64,000 bases of DNA from Ajuga chamaepitys (Eukaryota; Streptophyta; Magnoliopsida; Lamiales; Lamiaceae), in assembly GCA_958295605.1 (NCBI GenBank), contig OY282496.1:39343450-39407449 (forward strand), written 5' to 3'. The translations under genes were made by a program, and so were the position numbers. Under the pieces are notes generated by a model, which saw nothing but the letters and a program-made list of their open reading frames with translations, made no database searches and was not told the origin of the DNA. Positions 37,088 through 49,400 of the stretch are shown here, one piece after another. The stretch's first letter is position 1; the number at the start of each line of letters is the position of its first letter.

Positions 37088-38562
37088 ATGGATGATTCAT
37101 CTGATAATGAAGAGGTTTACGCCCTTTCCAAAGAAGAGGAAAACGCTGAGTATAACCATGAGGATAGCGATGAGGATAGCGATGAGGATAACGACGAGGA
37201 TAACGATGAGGATAACGATGAGGATAACGCTGAGGATAACGCGAACTTCGGACACGATGATAATACGGAGGAGGACATGATGGCAGATTATTTCTACAAC
37301 GTTTTGTTAGCGGAACCAAACTCCTCGGGGAGTCGGACAAAAAATATCTCACGTCTACAAGGTACTGATTGGATGGCGGAGATACTTACTACTAAGAATC
37401 ATGACCGTTTTTACTATAACGTTCGAATGTCACGAGACTGTTTTTACTCCCTCGTGAACATGCTTAAAGAACGGGGATTCATCCATGAAGACCACAGAAC
37501 AAGGGTCAGTTGTGCAGAGTCTGTCCTAATCTTCTTGCGGACCGTTGCGATGCACCTTCGCTTTCGTGATACGGAGGAACGGTTCCAGCATTCAACTCAA
37601 ACAATCAGCAAGCACTTTCACATTGTCTTAGAGGCTCTCATCGCGCTATCACCAGAACTAATCACGGGCCCCGACTTTACCCGAATCCCACAAAGAATCC
37701 TCAATGACATGAATGTCTTTCCCTACTTCGAGGTACTAATCCACTAAATAGATATTATTATGACAATCAGGGATCCCTTAAACAGAAAGATTTATAATCC
37801 ATCTTACATTCCATTTAATATTTCATGAGCTTTCGTGTCGTCTTTAATCCGCAGCACTGTGTTGGAGCTCTAGACGGTACATTGATTCTAGCGCATGTAC
37901 CCTTTGCTGACCAAACTGCCTACCGATCTAGGAAAGGCTCAACAGTCCAAAACGTGCTGGCCGTAGTAGATTTTGATATGAAGTTCACTTACGTTTGTAC
38001 TGGGTGGGAGGGCAGTGCCCACGATGCGCGTGTGCTGATGCACGCAGTCATGAACGATCAGCATTTTCCATATCCGCCAGACGGTATTTATAAACACACG
38101 GTTATTTGCCCTGAACCTCGCAATCAAATTACTAATCACTGATGACGTGTAATTTGATTTGTAGGTCGCTATTATCTAGTTGATGCAGGATACACTAATT
38201 ACGGTGCTTTTCTGGCTCCGTATAGAGGAACTAGGTATAATCTACCTGAGTTTAACAATGGTGGGATCCTGCCTACTGATGAAAAGGAACTATTCAACCA
38301 TCGACACTCACAGTTACGGAATTGTGTAGAGCGGGCATTTGGAGTTCTCAAGAGCCGTTTCCCACTTCTTCGCTACGGGATGCCCAGCTTCAAAATAGCA
38401 GACCAAAGGAAGATTGTCATGGCGTGCTGCGTTCTGCATAATTGGATCAAACAATCAGGCATCCCAGACGATTTATTCCTTGGACTACCTCAGCACTTTG
38501 AAGCAGACGACATGATTTTTTCTGAGAGACGCCTCCCCACCACAGCCACTCGAGAGGAGTAG
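37088..38562 (+). CDS. PIF/Harbinger DDE transposase, three exons, apparently intact
   Basis: Exons 37088-37732, 37855-38083 and 38165-38562, all GT-AG, give 423 residues. The N-terminus is a long acidic Asp/Glu/Asn tract from GAGGATAACGA repeats (37155-37245), then a helix-turn-helix-like region (FRDTEERFQHSTQTISKHFH near residue 165-185). The DDE_Tnp_4 core has GALDGT (D222), YYLVDAGY (D298) and RNCVERAFGVLK (E347); the 48-residue spacing between the last two acidic residues fits the family. The conserved NxxLRNxVERxFG and HNWI blocks are present. It cuts and pastes the element and creates the 3-bp TWA target duplication. No stop or frameshift. ATG at 37088 is the first in frame before the acidic tract. 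Confidence 0.93.
37155..37245 (+). repeat. GAGGATAACGA tandem repeat coding an acidic tract
   Basis: About nine units of a 12-bp repeat (GATGAGGATAAC and variants) within the first transposase exon, encoding alternating Asp-Glu-Asp-Asn/Ser. Repeat number could vary between copies without breaking frame. Confidence 0.85.
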
Positions 38563-38909
38563 GGCGATATGCGTAATGCAATAGCGATGGCTCTTTGGAA
38601 TGCTCAGGGATAAACATCGGATTGACGGGTTCAAAAGCCATATCCCACCATAAACCAAAACCCTAATATGTATTTAATTTAAATTCGTGGAGTACTTTTA
38701 CTCAGTTTGTTCCATGGTTTTTCCTGACTTATTCGTAATTGTTGTCTTCCTTTCTTTCTTAATTGCTAAACCTACCTTATTTGGTACTTTCATGAATGTG
38801 CATTTGCCAATTTCATTGGTTACTAAACTGTCCAGCTTTTATCTAAACATTATACATTGTAAATTTATAATCTCCTTCGCATTTTTTAACCAATCACTTT
38901 GCAGTAGTA

Positions 38910-39621
38910 ATGAATAGGGCCACATGGACAACCGGGAATGAGTCTACGTTCATTTATCTTCTGTACTGTGAGTACTTGGATGCACTTCCAGAAAGGCTTC
39001 ATTTCAATGATGACCTACTCAGGACTATCTTGCCGCATCTTAATAGTCTAGCTCCCGAACCAGTTGTCTACACACTAGGTCAAGTGAGGACCAAAATAAA
39101 TCTAATTCGAAGATCATGGAGATTCATCTTTAATGTGAGGCATATGTCGGGGGTTGCATGGGATCCAGTACGCGAGACTGTACTGGGCGATGATGATTTG
39201 CTGGAGGCTATATACCAGGTAGATAAAAAGTTACCCCTATTTTCATTTAAATATTATTGGAATTGTTGAATATATGGCCATTTTTTTAATTGTTGTTCAT
39301 TTAAATATTATTGGAATTGTTGAATATATGGCCATTTTTTTAATTGTTGTTCATGATTTTCAGACGCACCCTATGGCCCGAAACATGCTTCAAAAGGGAT
39401 AGCCATGTTTTGACTTTTGCACAGACATGTTCACTGACCAGGAGGAGCCCGTGCTTGATCTAGACTATATGCATTGCGTTAGTGTTGTCCGGGCGATGGA
39501 AGGTGTTGAGATTTTGTTAAAAATCTCGGCTACTCAGCGCCTACAACTGGAGGTCAACACGAACATGTTTTTAGAGATGACTGCATCGGAGAGGCGAATT
39601 TGGGTGCTAACAAATGAGTAA
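38910..39621 (+). pseudogene. second SANT/Myb-like gene of the Harbinger element, one in-frame stop
   Basis: Exon 38910-39218 encodes MNRATWTTGNESTF...YTLGQVRTKINLIRRSWRF...SGVAWDPVRETVLGDDD, the same Myb/SANT-like domain layout as the 35885 gene but clearly different in sequence. After a GT-AG intron, exon 39364-39621 continues with HPMARNMLQKG, then TAG (39400-39402) where Tyr is usual in the KGYPCF-type block, then PCFDFCTDMF and on to a stop at 39621. One base change therefore breaks it: about 115 residues are made instead of about 188. A third gene at this position is unusual for PIF/Harbinger elements. Confidence 0.75.
39244..39352. repeat. tandem 54-bp duplication in the intron of the second SANT-like gene
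   Basis: ATTTAAATATTATTGGAATT... followed by GTTGAATATATGGCC is present twice back to back with no visible difference. Confidence 0.85.
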
Positions 39622-40406
39622 ACGGGGTGGCGTTATGAATGATTGAACTATTTAAATGGATTGTGTTGTATTTTTAATTATGTTGAATTCCGTGGCATTT
39701 AGTCACAAAACAAGTTTATCCAAATTCTGTTATTTTTGTTTTGATTCCATTTGTGTTTAACGGGTGTGCCATTCATGAGCAAACAATAAAGTAGCTCAGT
39801 ATTATAAAGTAAATTAGTTTCGATGTAAAGATACCCAAATGAATTAATGATTTAATTTGCAATATACCTAGGATATTGATTCAAAATTATTAAAATTAAA
39901 AACAATAAAAAAAATTAGTTTCAAATTTTTTACCAAAAAAAAAAACGAAATTAAAAAATAAATTAATTACAACAATTATTCGAAAAAAAATAAAGATAAC
40001 AATTATTTGATGATGTTTGGCACTTTTTTTTTATGGGTACATAACTAACCCACACTTATTTATTAACTATATTACAATATTATTAGTGAAATAATTATAT
40101 AACATATATAAAAAAAAAAAAAAAACTAAACTAAACAATTAAAACTAAAACAACTAAACATCACAAATCAACAATCACCCACAAAATCAATCAATCACAA
40201 ATCCCAACACTACTTTAATTAATACCCCAATCATTAATAACTAACTCTGACACACATCACATCACCTTTTACAATTAATAATTAATTCCCAACTACCAAC
40301 CCACAACCTCAGCCACCCAACCAAACATCACTCTCTTCACAACCCCAGCCACCAACACCATCCACTTGCCCAAGCCCAGCCACTCCAGCCCCAAGCAAAC
40401 ATACCC
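39622..40406. other. Harbinger 3' non-coding region
   Basis: No gene recognised. A-rich then C-rich sequence ending in the right terminal inverted repeat. Confidence 0.6.
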
Positions 40407-40533
40407 TTATTTTATAAGCTCTTTAAATAATTTATAAGATGTTTGAAATAAACTTAGTAAGATAATGAACCAAGCCAATATAACATATAGAGTTATATTG
40501 ATGCTCATGCCTACAACCTTAAGAAACAAATTG

Positions 40534-42191
40534 CTACTTCTTCTCCAATAACCGAAATGTAGGGATAGCCGTGAGATGATTGGCCCTAGCAACAACAAGG
40601 CCAAACTCCTCGGTCATGTCCAGCTCCTCTGGCACCACATCATTCGCCAGCTCCCAATTGAAGCAGTGTACTAGCTGTGAAACGATTAGTCGAACTTGGA
40701 TTAGTCCCAGTTGGATCCCGGGGCAACCTCTTCTCCCCGACCCAAATGGGAGAAGCTGGAAATGTTGCCCCCGAACATCGATCTCACTCCCACTACCACT
40801 AAACCTCTCCGGAATGAACTTCTCTGCTTCCGACCATGCATTTGGATCGCGTCCTATTGCGTACGCATTCACCATTATTCTCGATTCTTTTGGTATGTGG
40901 TAGCCGTTAACCGTGCAGTCTTCCATGGCGTAGTGAGGGAGCAACAGCGGAGCTGCTGGATGAAGCCTGAAGGTTTCCTTCAACACCATATCCAGATACT
41001 CCAGTCGCTCCAGGTCAGACTCCTCTACCATCCTCTCTAGCCCCACCACTTGTTCTAGCTCTCTCTGGACTTTCAGCATTACTTTTGGATTTTTCAACAC
41101 TTCCGACATTAACCAATCAACTGTTGATGCTGCTGTGTCCATTGAAGCTGCAAGCATGTCCTGCACCCACAATTCTTTCTTATTTCTTTTTTGTATTTTG
41201 GCTGATTCTTTGAATAATTAGAGAATTGGCCAGAAAGAACTTTGCAAAATTTTGTATTTTCTTGGCTATTGTTCAATTGCATCATAGATATCGAATTAAA
41301 ATTTAAAATGGCAATTACCAGCATAATGGCCTTGACGTGCCGGCGGTCGAACTGGAACTCAGTTTCTCCAGACTGCATGATGGACATCATGGTATCTACA
41401 ATGTCTTTTACCTGTCCACGATCTCCATCCCTTACATGGTCATCGATAACTTTCTCGAAGAAATCATCAAACACCTTAGCAAGTGCCTTCATCTTCCTTG
41501 ACAGCCCTTGGAGATCCAACGCTCCAAGGAAAGGGAAGTAATCCCCCAAATTCGGAATAGCTGCATATTTCATCCCTTCTTGAATCACCCTCTTGAAACC
41601 TCTCTCATCTATGTCCTTATCCTCGTACTTCTTCCCAAACACCATCCTGCAGCTCATTTCTGCGGTCAGCAATGCCACCTTGGCGCTAAGATCAACGGCT
41701 ACGCCTTCACTAGCAGCTTCCTTGAGAGATTCCACGAAAAGGGTAAGTTCTTCCCTTCTCATAGGTTGGAAAGAATTGATCTTGAGGGTGCTCAGCAACT
41801 CCAGAGTGCATAATTTACGCATGTTTCGCCAGTAGTGGCCGTAGGGGCCGAAGGAGAGGTTCCTTTGACCCCAAGATAGGTACTTAGCAGCCTGATGAGG
41901 TGGCCTGCTAGCAAAGACAAGGTCATGTGTCTTGAGGAAGAGCTCAGCAGCCTCAGGGGATGAAACAACAACGATGGGGGCGAGACCGAATCTCATGTAC
42001 ATGATGGGGCCGTGTTGTTGGGCTATTCTGTGCAAATCTTGATGAGGGTTCTTCCCCAGCATGTGTAGGTGTCCCAGAACAGGGACGCCTTTCGGTCCTG
42101 GAGGCAGTTTCCTCCTTGTTAACAACTTAGGAAGCAAAGAAGCTGCTATAATAAGAGTAATCAGTGAAACCCAAAACAAAGAAACCTCCAT
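40534..42191 (-). CDS. cytochrome P450, CYP71 clan, CYP736-like, two exons
   Basis: Haem-thiolate mono-oxygenase, expected to be anchored in the endoplasmic reticulum and to use NADPH-P450 reductase; substrate not predictable. Exons 41319-42191 and 40534-41160 with a 158-bp GT-AG intron give 499 residues, normal for the family. Features: hydrophobic N-terminal anchor (residues about 3-22), proline hinge LPPGPKGVP, the I-helix AASMDTAAS (D299-T300), ExxR as KETFR (E353, R356), FIPERF, and the haem-binding FGSGRRGCPG with Cys437. The single intron sits at the position common to CYP71-clan genes. The segment VRGQHFQLLPFGSGRRGCPGIQLGL and the C-terminal DMTEEFGL...RANHLTAIPTF are typical of CYP736A/CYP750-like proteins. 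No lesion. It lies 130 bp right of the Harbinger element, whose insertion so close to the 3' end could affect its transcript end. Confidence 0.93.
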
Positions 42192-42226
42192 GTTTCTTCC
42201 CTGCTCTCTTTTCTTGTATGAATGAG

Positions 42227-42233
42227 ATTTATA
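42227..42233 (-). promoter_or_regulatory. candidate TATA box for the P450 gene
   Basis: TATAAAT on the minus strand 36 bp before the ATG. If used, the leader would be only a few bases long, so a more distant TATA is possible. Confidence 0.35.
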
Positions 42234-42535
42234 GCAATGTGTCTACTTCAGTTACTGGATAGTTATAATTGAGGATGGAAAATGACAAAAGAGAAGTGGT
42301 GGGAGTTAAGTTCAATGTTATGGCTACAACTTAGGAGTATATGTTTGTCTATGTGTAGATATTTCATCAAATTTAGACTATTAAATATACATATTTGTTG
42401 TCTTTAATATGCTGTTGGCTGGAACTTCATGAATGGAGATGGAATACTACTATACTGCATAGATCAAATAAAGGAAATATCCCCATAAGAAAAGGTTCCT
42501 TGCACTTGGTGACTTGGTCAATATTTTTATTTTAA

Positions 42536-42718
42536 CTAGTAAACTCCCACGTGTGTTGTACGTGGCATACGTCAATTTATAAAAGTAAATATATCATAAT
42601 CTAACTAAATCGAATTGGCCAAATAAAAAACTAAGGAGTATCATGAAAAAGGAAATAACTAGATTAAATAAACTTAGAACCTGAATATTTTTTACAAAAA
42701 AAGAAGAAAAAACACTAA
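42536..42718 (-). mobile_element. Helitron 3' end (partial)
   Basis: CTAG (42536-42539) flanked by T on the minus strand and preceded by a hairpin of CCACGT/ACGTGG arms (about 42548-42566). The 5' end is not identified; later insertions interrupt the region to the right. Confidence 0.5.
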
Positions 42719-43266
42719 GGCCCCATTTGGATTGAGAGATTTGATTTGTCAAGGGATTTAAAATGAATAGATTTCAAAATCCTTAGATTTGAAATCCATG
42801 GACTTGAAATCCCTTGTTTGGATTTATGGTGAATTTGTGAAGGGATTTTGAAATCCAAAATTTTCAAATCCATTATTTGGCAAAAAAACTGATACAATAT
42901 TTGTAAAATCTAATTTTTTTCTTTAAAGTTTAAATTAACAATTTATATTTTTTATTAAATAAAATAATATTTATCTACATCTAAATTAATCGAACAATTT
43001 TTTTTCCAATTATATATATACACACATATATACATATTATGTATTTTATATCCCAAAAAATTATTGGGGGTTATTGGAGATAAAAGAAAAAAAAATAAAA
43101 AAAAAGAATTAAAAAAATATTAGGAGCATTTTATTGGAGAACATGCGATGGGGAGAAGAGAAGAAGAGAGAGAGAGAGAGCGGGGGGAGAAAAGAGAGAG
43201 AGAGAGAGAGGACGAGAGAGATAGAGATAGAGAGAGAGAGAACGAGAGAGATAGAGTTAGAGAGAG

Positions 43267-43307
<41 letters not shown>

Positions 43308-43547
43308 GAAGGGAGAGAGAAGTGTGAGTGATGAGGGATTTGAAAATGACTACATTTGTGAAAGGATTTAAAATCCACCCAAATATAGTGTAAATTGGAG
43401 AATCTCAAATCCTGGATTTGTAAATGGATTGATTTCAAAATCTGAATTTACAAATCCACTCATTTAGTATTTTATCCAAACACATGGAGTGGATTTGATA
43501 ATGGATTTACAAATCCATAGCACAAATCCCTCCATCCAAATGGGGCC
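42719..43547. mobile_element. Tourist/PIF-Harbinger-type MITE with GA expansion
   Basis: Ends GGCCCCATTTGGAT and the complement ATCCAAATGGGGCC, flanked by TAA on both sides (42716-42718 and 43548-43550). Inner sequence repeats AAATCC/GGATTT words as extended inverted arms. The centre (43155-43315) is expanded in GAGA repeats. No coding capacity. Its ends differ from those of the Harbinger at 32592-40406, so the two are not an obvious pair. Confidence 0.85.
43155..43315. repeat. (GA)n-rich tract within the MITE
   Basis: Nearly uninterrupted GAGAGA with short GAACGAGAGAGATAGA variants. The open frames on both strands here are low-complexity artefacts. Confidence 0.9.
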
Positions 43548-43559
43548 TAAAGAAGTTTT

Positions 43560-45371
43560 TACTTGATTTGTGGCAGTGCTGGTTAAATGGTCTTATTATG
43601 CAGTATACATAACTTATTATCTTTTTGTTTTTGTTTTTTTTTTCGTTTTTGGACTTTGAATTAGACTTTTGGTTCTCAAAGTTCATTGTGTTACATATCA
43701 TATCTATGAATTTTCATAATTATATTTTTAATACTTTGATTAAATAGGCTAGAAAAATTCTTGGTGTTCTATAATTAAATATACTTAGAATACATTCAAC
43801 ACTTTTTTCCCCATCAAATATAAAGGATGTTTTGCTTGATCTATTATCACATTATAAAAAATTCAACTTAGGTGGATGTTGTCAATGATTTCAAGTAAAA
43901 ATGATCAAATTCACATAACCACAAAAGTTAGTGGGATTTTATAGTTACAGGACTAAAGCTTGAATTTCACCTAATAATTTTATATGACAAAGCTAATAAG
44001 CCACTAATAGGTAGGCCCAGTAACTCCGGGTCGGGCTAGCCCGCCAACCGGGTCAACTGGGCGCAGAAGCACGAGCCCAACATAGCTGAGTCCAATCGCG
44101 GCATATTTGGAGATTGAGATCCCTATGATCTTTTCCCAACTGCCATGCAGATTTGGTGGGCGAGATTATAGGGATTTAGTTAGGGTTTTGATTTGTATAG
44201 TATAAATAGGAGAATTGTATTCGGATTTAGGGTTGACATTTTTATATTCTGAAACTATAACTTGTAAGATTAAACACATTGGGGGGAAAATAGTGAAAAA
44301 CACCCCGGAAGGTTATTGCCTTCGCCCGTGGACGTAGATCTTCGGATCGAACCACGTATATCCTGTGTTCTTAATCGTTCTTGCGTTTTACGGTTTCATT
44401 GATCAGGTTTTACCCCGAATTCTTTTGATAAACTGATTGCGCTTTATCAGCCACAAAGATACATTTATGTAATAACTCTTAAGTGATTAATTTTCGTTTA
44501 CTTAATCTAAGGAGCTTCTAAATCTTTCAATGGTTCTTGTAGGCTTGCTATTGTGGATCTTTTCACTTTTATTTAGAGTAACAGTAAAAAATAAAATAAA
44601 ATTATTATTTCTCTTCCTCTTTGCAAATTTAAAAATAATTTTTGAAGTAATTTTTTCACCCAAACGTATATGCTTAAAAACCATAATTGTAAATCAAAGT
44701 ATTTCTTGTTTTCTATATTCCTTTATTTTGAAATTAATTATATTTAATATTATGTGAAGCTTCTTTAATTTATTTTATCTTTCTTTTAAATATACATACA
44801 TATATATAGACATATATTTAACCTTAGTCTAGATTGATTTAAAATTAGGACAGCTTTCTTTTAAAAACCATCAACACTAATTTTTTTTCCTTGATATATG
44901 ACCATATTGCGTAAATGATCTTATTTTTTTGTATGCATGGATTATTATTTTTTTATTCTCTTTTTATTTTTGTATTTTATTTAGACTTCTAGTTCTCTAT
45001 GTTCATTGCGTTGTACAAAATTGACAATGCACATAACCATAAAAGTTACTGGGTTTCATACTTAGACAACTAAATTTTAAATTTTACCCATTAATTTTAG
45101 ATGTCAAAGATAATAAGCCCTAAATATACTTATTTATGTAATAATTTAAAGTGCTTAATATTTCTTTGAATGATTTCTGGTGATTCCTGAAAACCTACTT
45201 ATTTCTATTGTGAATCTTTTCACTTTTTCTGTAAAGTAATAACAAAATTATTTTTATTGCTTATCCTTCCTCTTCCTTTGTAAATTTGAAATTCGTATTC
45301 ATTTTGAAATTAATTATACTTAATGTTGCATGAACCTCCTTTAATTCATTTTATCTTTTTTGTAAATATTT

Positions 45372-45407
<36 letters not shown>
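43560..45407. repeat. diverged local tandem duplication (units A and B)
   Basis: Unit A (43600-44860, with the solo LTR inside) and unit B (44930-45407, continuing after 57455) share several ordered blocks: TTTGGACTTTGAATTAGACTTTTGG / ATTTTATTTAGACTTCTAG; CACATAACCACAAAAGTTAGTGGG / CACATAACCATAAAAGTTACTGGG; TTATTTTGAAATTAATTATATTTAAT / CATTTTGAAATTAATTATACTTAAT. Unit A's CTAGATTGATTTAAAATTAGGACA matches unit B's CTAGTTTAGATTGATTTAATATTGGGACA only beyond 57500, after the Helitron cluster. Confidence 0.65.
44005..44449 (+). mobile_element. solo LTR with TATA box
   Basis: A 445-bp unit flanked by the 5-bp duplication GCCAC (44000-44004 and 44450-44454). The left end is TAATAGG (expected TG changed to TA) and the right end ...TTTATCA. 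A TATAAATAGG promoter is at 44201. The related, uninterrupted sequence near 45110-45135 (ATAATAAGCCCTAAATATAC) shows the locus without the insertion. Confidence 0.8.
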
Positions 45408-45408
<1 letters not shown>

Positions 45409-46391
45409 TAGTTGTTACCCCGTGCGATACACGGGAAAGAGTTTAAATTAATATTTTTTATATACAAAAATATCATTTAATTTAGTGCTAAAAGTGTAAC
45501 ATGTTGGAATTTGAATGTGTAACTTTTGTATGTGTTGTTCTTGTTAGGATTGTTTTAATTGTCATTTTTACTCCCATAAAAATATCCTCAATAACAAACA
45601 TAATAACATCAAAATTCATCATAAATAAACAACAGGAATTCAAAAAATTCAAAATTAGTAGGTTTTTTTTAAAAAAAAAAAACATCATGCAAAAACACAA
45701 AAGGTTTAGTATCAACATACTATAACAAAAAATTACTGGAAAAAACTAATATAGATCATTCAAATTTCTAAAAAGACATAAATATAAACGAATTTTGAAA
45801 TACTTATTTATACACAAACCTGTAGTAGCTTTCCCATAAAATATCAAAATCTTCAATTATTCTTGATTCGTAACTCTAAAAACAACTAAGAATATACCAC
45901 GATGGAAGATAGCCTTACTAAAGAGCAATCCTAACCTGATTGCGAAAATATCAAGTTGTACCATCAATTAGTATTATCGTCAATTCCAGTAGTATCACAA
46001 ACTCCCACTTTTGAAAATATAGTCTTGAAAATATTGAAAATAACATCGAAAAAGAAAGAAAATTTCGGTATACAATTTTCCCCATTAGGAACTACTGTAG
46101 AAAATAATAAGAAATCTTCCAAGAAAATGTTTGCCATTTGAAACTTTTGCAGAAAAACAAGATAATATAATCTACAAATTGTTCCTCGGTGGGGACTTTG
46201 CAAAAGGATCCACCAAAATCTACATTATAAACCTAGAAATATTTCTTTAATTATCCTCATTGAAGAAAGTAATTGCTTGCAAGATCTTCAATTCCTGAAA
46301 CTCATACATGAACTATAAATGTGAAGCAAATCAGGGTATTGCAATTACTTATATAGTGGAGAATAGATTTCTCCCTAGCAATAATCAACCA

Positions 46392-46435
<44 letters not shown>

Positions 46436-49400
46436 GAAGTAAGTAGTCAACGTGGGGAACTTCCATAAGAATTTTCTTTTTTCTCCATAAAATAATTAAT
46501 TAATGTAGTACTACCTCCGTGTTTTTAGTTGTTTTTTCTAACTAATTTATTGTTTTTGTAAATAGTTGTCATTCTAGCGATGCACGGGCTATTTTTTTAA
46601 AAAGTAAATCAATATTAACATGAACAATACTTTTTATTGAAAACACATTTTTGTTTGATAATATATAACAAAAAAGGAAATGGTTAAAAAATTTTACAAA
46701 GAAAAGTTTTGTGTTCTTTTGCAGTGTTATTCATTCATTGCCTCTTACTCCGAAAAATTAGTAATTTCCACTAATAAAAACACATTTTAATTTTTTCACG
46801 AATTTCTTACTCGTATCTTGTTCCAATTTTTTTTTTTAAACTTTTTTTTTAATTTTTATTTCTTGTCTCTATCAAAACATGAATATTAAATTATGATAAA
46901 TTTTGAATAGACTACACTGATTGGTAATAATAATAATCGAACATACATAATCCAGAATCCGATATCAGTTAATAGAATTGCGAAACAAATAATCTTAAGG
47001 ATTATTCTTATATAAAAGATTTTATTAGTTTACGTAAAAAATATCTTCTATTAGAAACAAACATAATTTTCTTTTAAGGATTATTTTTATATAAAATATT
47101 TTATTAGTTTACCTACAAAATATCCTCTATTAGAAATAAATTTTAAGAAAGACATAGAAAATACAATTTAATTTAGGATGAACTGAATCTTCATAGTCCA
47201 TATGATGAGCTCATTCATATAAATAGAGTTGGATTTGGATTTAGAATTTTAAAAGACATAGATGACTTCAAATCTTTCAATTTTTTTATCCAATAATCTC
47301 CTATATCCATAAGATGAGCTCATTAATATAAATAAAGTTGGATTTTAATTTAGAAAATTAATGGACTAAACTAATAAAATACTTTATATAAGAATAATCA
47401 TTAAGAAAATATATTTTTTTCTCAATCTTATTAAATTGTATTGCAATTCTGGATTGTATATCTTGGTTGGTTGTTTATTATTATTAATCAGTATGATCTA
47501 TTCCAAAATTTATTATAATTTAATATTAAGATTTTGGAAGAGAGATGAGAGAAAAAAAAAACAAATGAAACTATTTTCGAGAGAAGAAATAAAACGGATA
47601 AAATACTTTACAGATAAAATAATTTTGGGAAAAAAATAATGTTGAACTGTGGAAAAAAAACTAAAAAAACTGATTTTATGGAATAAGAGGCGAGGAAGGA
47701 ATCAAAAATATATTTAGCCTGTTTTTTTTTGGTGGAGTGTGTTAGCTGACCGATGTGGAGGAGTGTGTTAGCTGACCGAACACATCATGGTGGCTCTATA
47801 AGAAAACTCACTGGTGGTTCCATATTATTATTGATATACAATAATCTATATATAGTTTGATACATTAATTTTTACAATTTAGAAATTCTTGAGATCAAGC
47901 AAGCGGCCATCATTTTGCCCTTTTTATAGGAATATACAAAATCAGAAATCATATCTGAAAGATTTGGAGCGGTCATCCTTTTGTCCTTTGTATAGATGTA
48001 TAGAAAATCAGAAATCATATCTGAAAGATTTGGAATGATCTGGACATTTTGTTATCAGATATCTTCAATTAAAGATTACATATTATTGTATATTAAAAAA
48101 TTGATAAAATCACATCTATTTTTTGGTAAAGCTATGGTAATTCATATATTAATATACACATCATAATTATAATTTATATTAAAATAAAAAACCAGTCTAT
48201 AATGAGTATTGATTTCGCTAATCATTCCAATTATGTGATAGTTCTAAATTTATATGTGATATCATTTTATAGTTGTTATGAACCAATCTGTATATTAAAT
48301 TTATTTTGTTTATAAGATAATATTTTGGAAATTTTTCTGCAATAATTCATGATAGTTGTTAAATGAGATATTTCTTATTAAAAATCTTGCGAATAGTAAA
48401 CGTTTTCGACTGAGTTTTATCAAAGTTTAATTGTAAACATATTGTAATGACAAAAATGAAATACTGCCATAAAATTAGAATTTCAATTCAAGTTGATACA
48501 TGAACTTATTTTTGCAGAAATTAAAAAATTGAATTCTGCTACAATAAAATCAAAATTAGTCTTCAATCTCAGCTGATCGTCGGATGAGTTGATTGTCTCT
48601 AATCTTTTGCCAATATTTTGAACGGATTGAGACTATACATGTTATAAACAAAATGTAAAGTTTAGCACAATATATGGACAATAATATAAATAATTCACAT
48701 AACAGAAATAAAAAATATAGGTTAGAATTTTTATATGATTACAGTTACCGTAGAAAACGATGTGCTATATAGATTTGAATTCTGCAATCATCAAACTTGT
48801 TTTCGCCATAATCAAGATTCAGTGTTGCTGATATTTTCTTATCTTGATTTGCATGTAATACTTTTGGAGCATCCATTGTGAAGTACCTATCAAAGTTGAC
48901 CCATAATAATCAATGAATGAAGGAATTATACAAATTTGCAGTAAAAAATGTAAATTGCGAAATGAACTATCAAAGTTGACACATAATAATCAAGGAATGA
49001 AGGAATTATAGAAATTTGCAGTAAAAAATGTAAATTGCGAAATGAATAAGAAATAGAAATACCAGCTGCAAAAGTGATTCTCATTTACTGAAGACCTTAT
49101 GTATTTATAGGAGCAATAATGTTATTGGATAATTTTCTTTTTTTTTTTTAAATTCTAATTTCAAAATTTTAAAAAATGTGCAACAAATTCTGTTATACAT
49201 ATATGTACAGATTTGTTATTGCTGAATTTTAAACGGAAAAAATATTCGAAAACTTGAATCCCGCTAATATCGTTGGATTTTTCAAATTTCAAAATTCAAA
49301 TTCACATCTATTTATGGTAACTATTAAAATGGGCGGCAAAAATTTCAACTTACTAATTTCGGATGACTTGGCTTATTATATATATATAGATTTTTAGGGA

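Larger units (their letters stand above)
32592..40406 (+). mobile_element. complete PIF/Harbinger DNA transposon, 7.8 kb
   Basis: The ends are GGGTATGTTTGCTTGGGG and its exact complement, flanked by the 3-bp duplication TTA (32589-32591 and 40407-40409), as expected for PIF/Harbinger. On the plus strand it carries a SANT/Myb-like gene (35885-36857), a DDE transposase (37088-38562) and a second SANT-like gene with a stop (38910-39621). Most family members carry only the first two. About 3.3 kb upstream of the first gene is non-coding and contains a hAT MITE. The transposase and first SANT gene look intact, so activity is conceivable. Confidence 0.93.

Noticed and set aside
43134..43331. Arg/Glu-rich frame in the GA tract
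   Set aside because: Low-complexity translation of a simple repeat inside a MITE.
46508..46590. Further Stowaway MITE (CTACCTCCGT ends) in H3, and the same in H5 at 53918-53995
   Set aside because: Only one end is recognisable, and the rest does not form the complementary end; at most a fragment shared by both Helitron copies.
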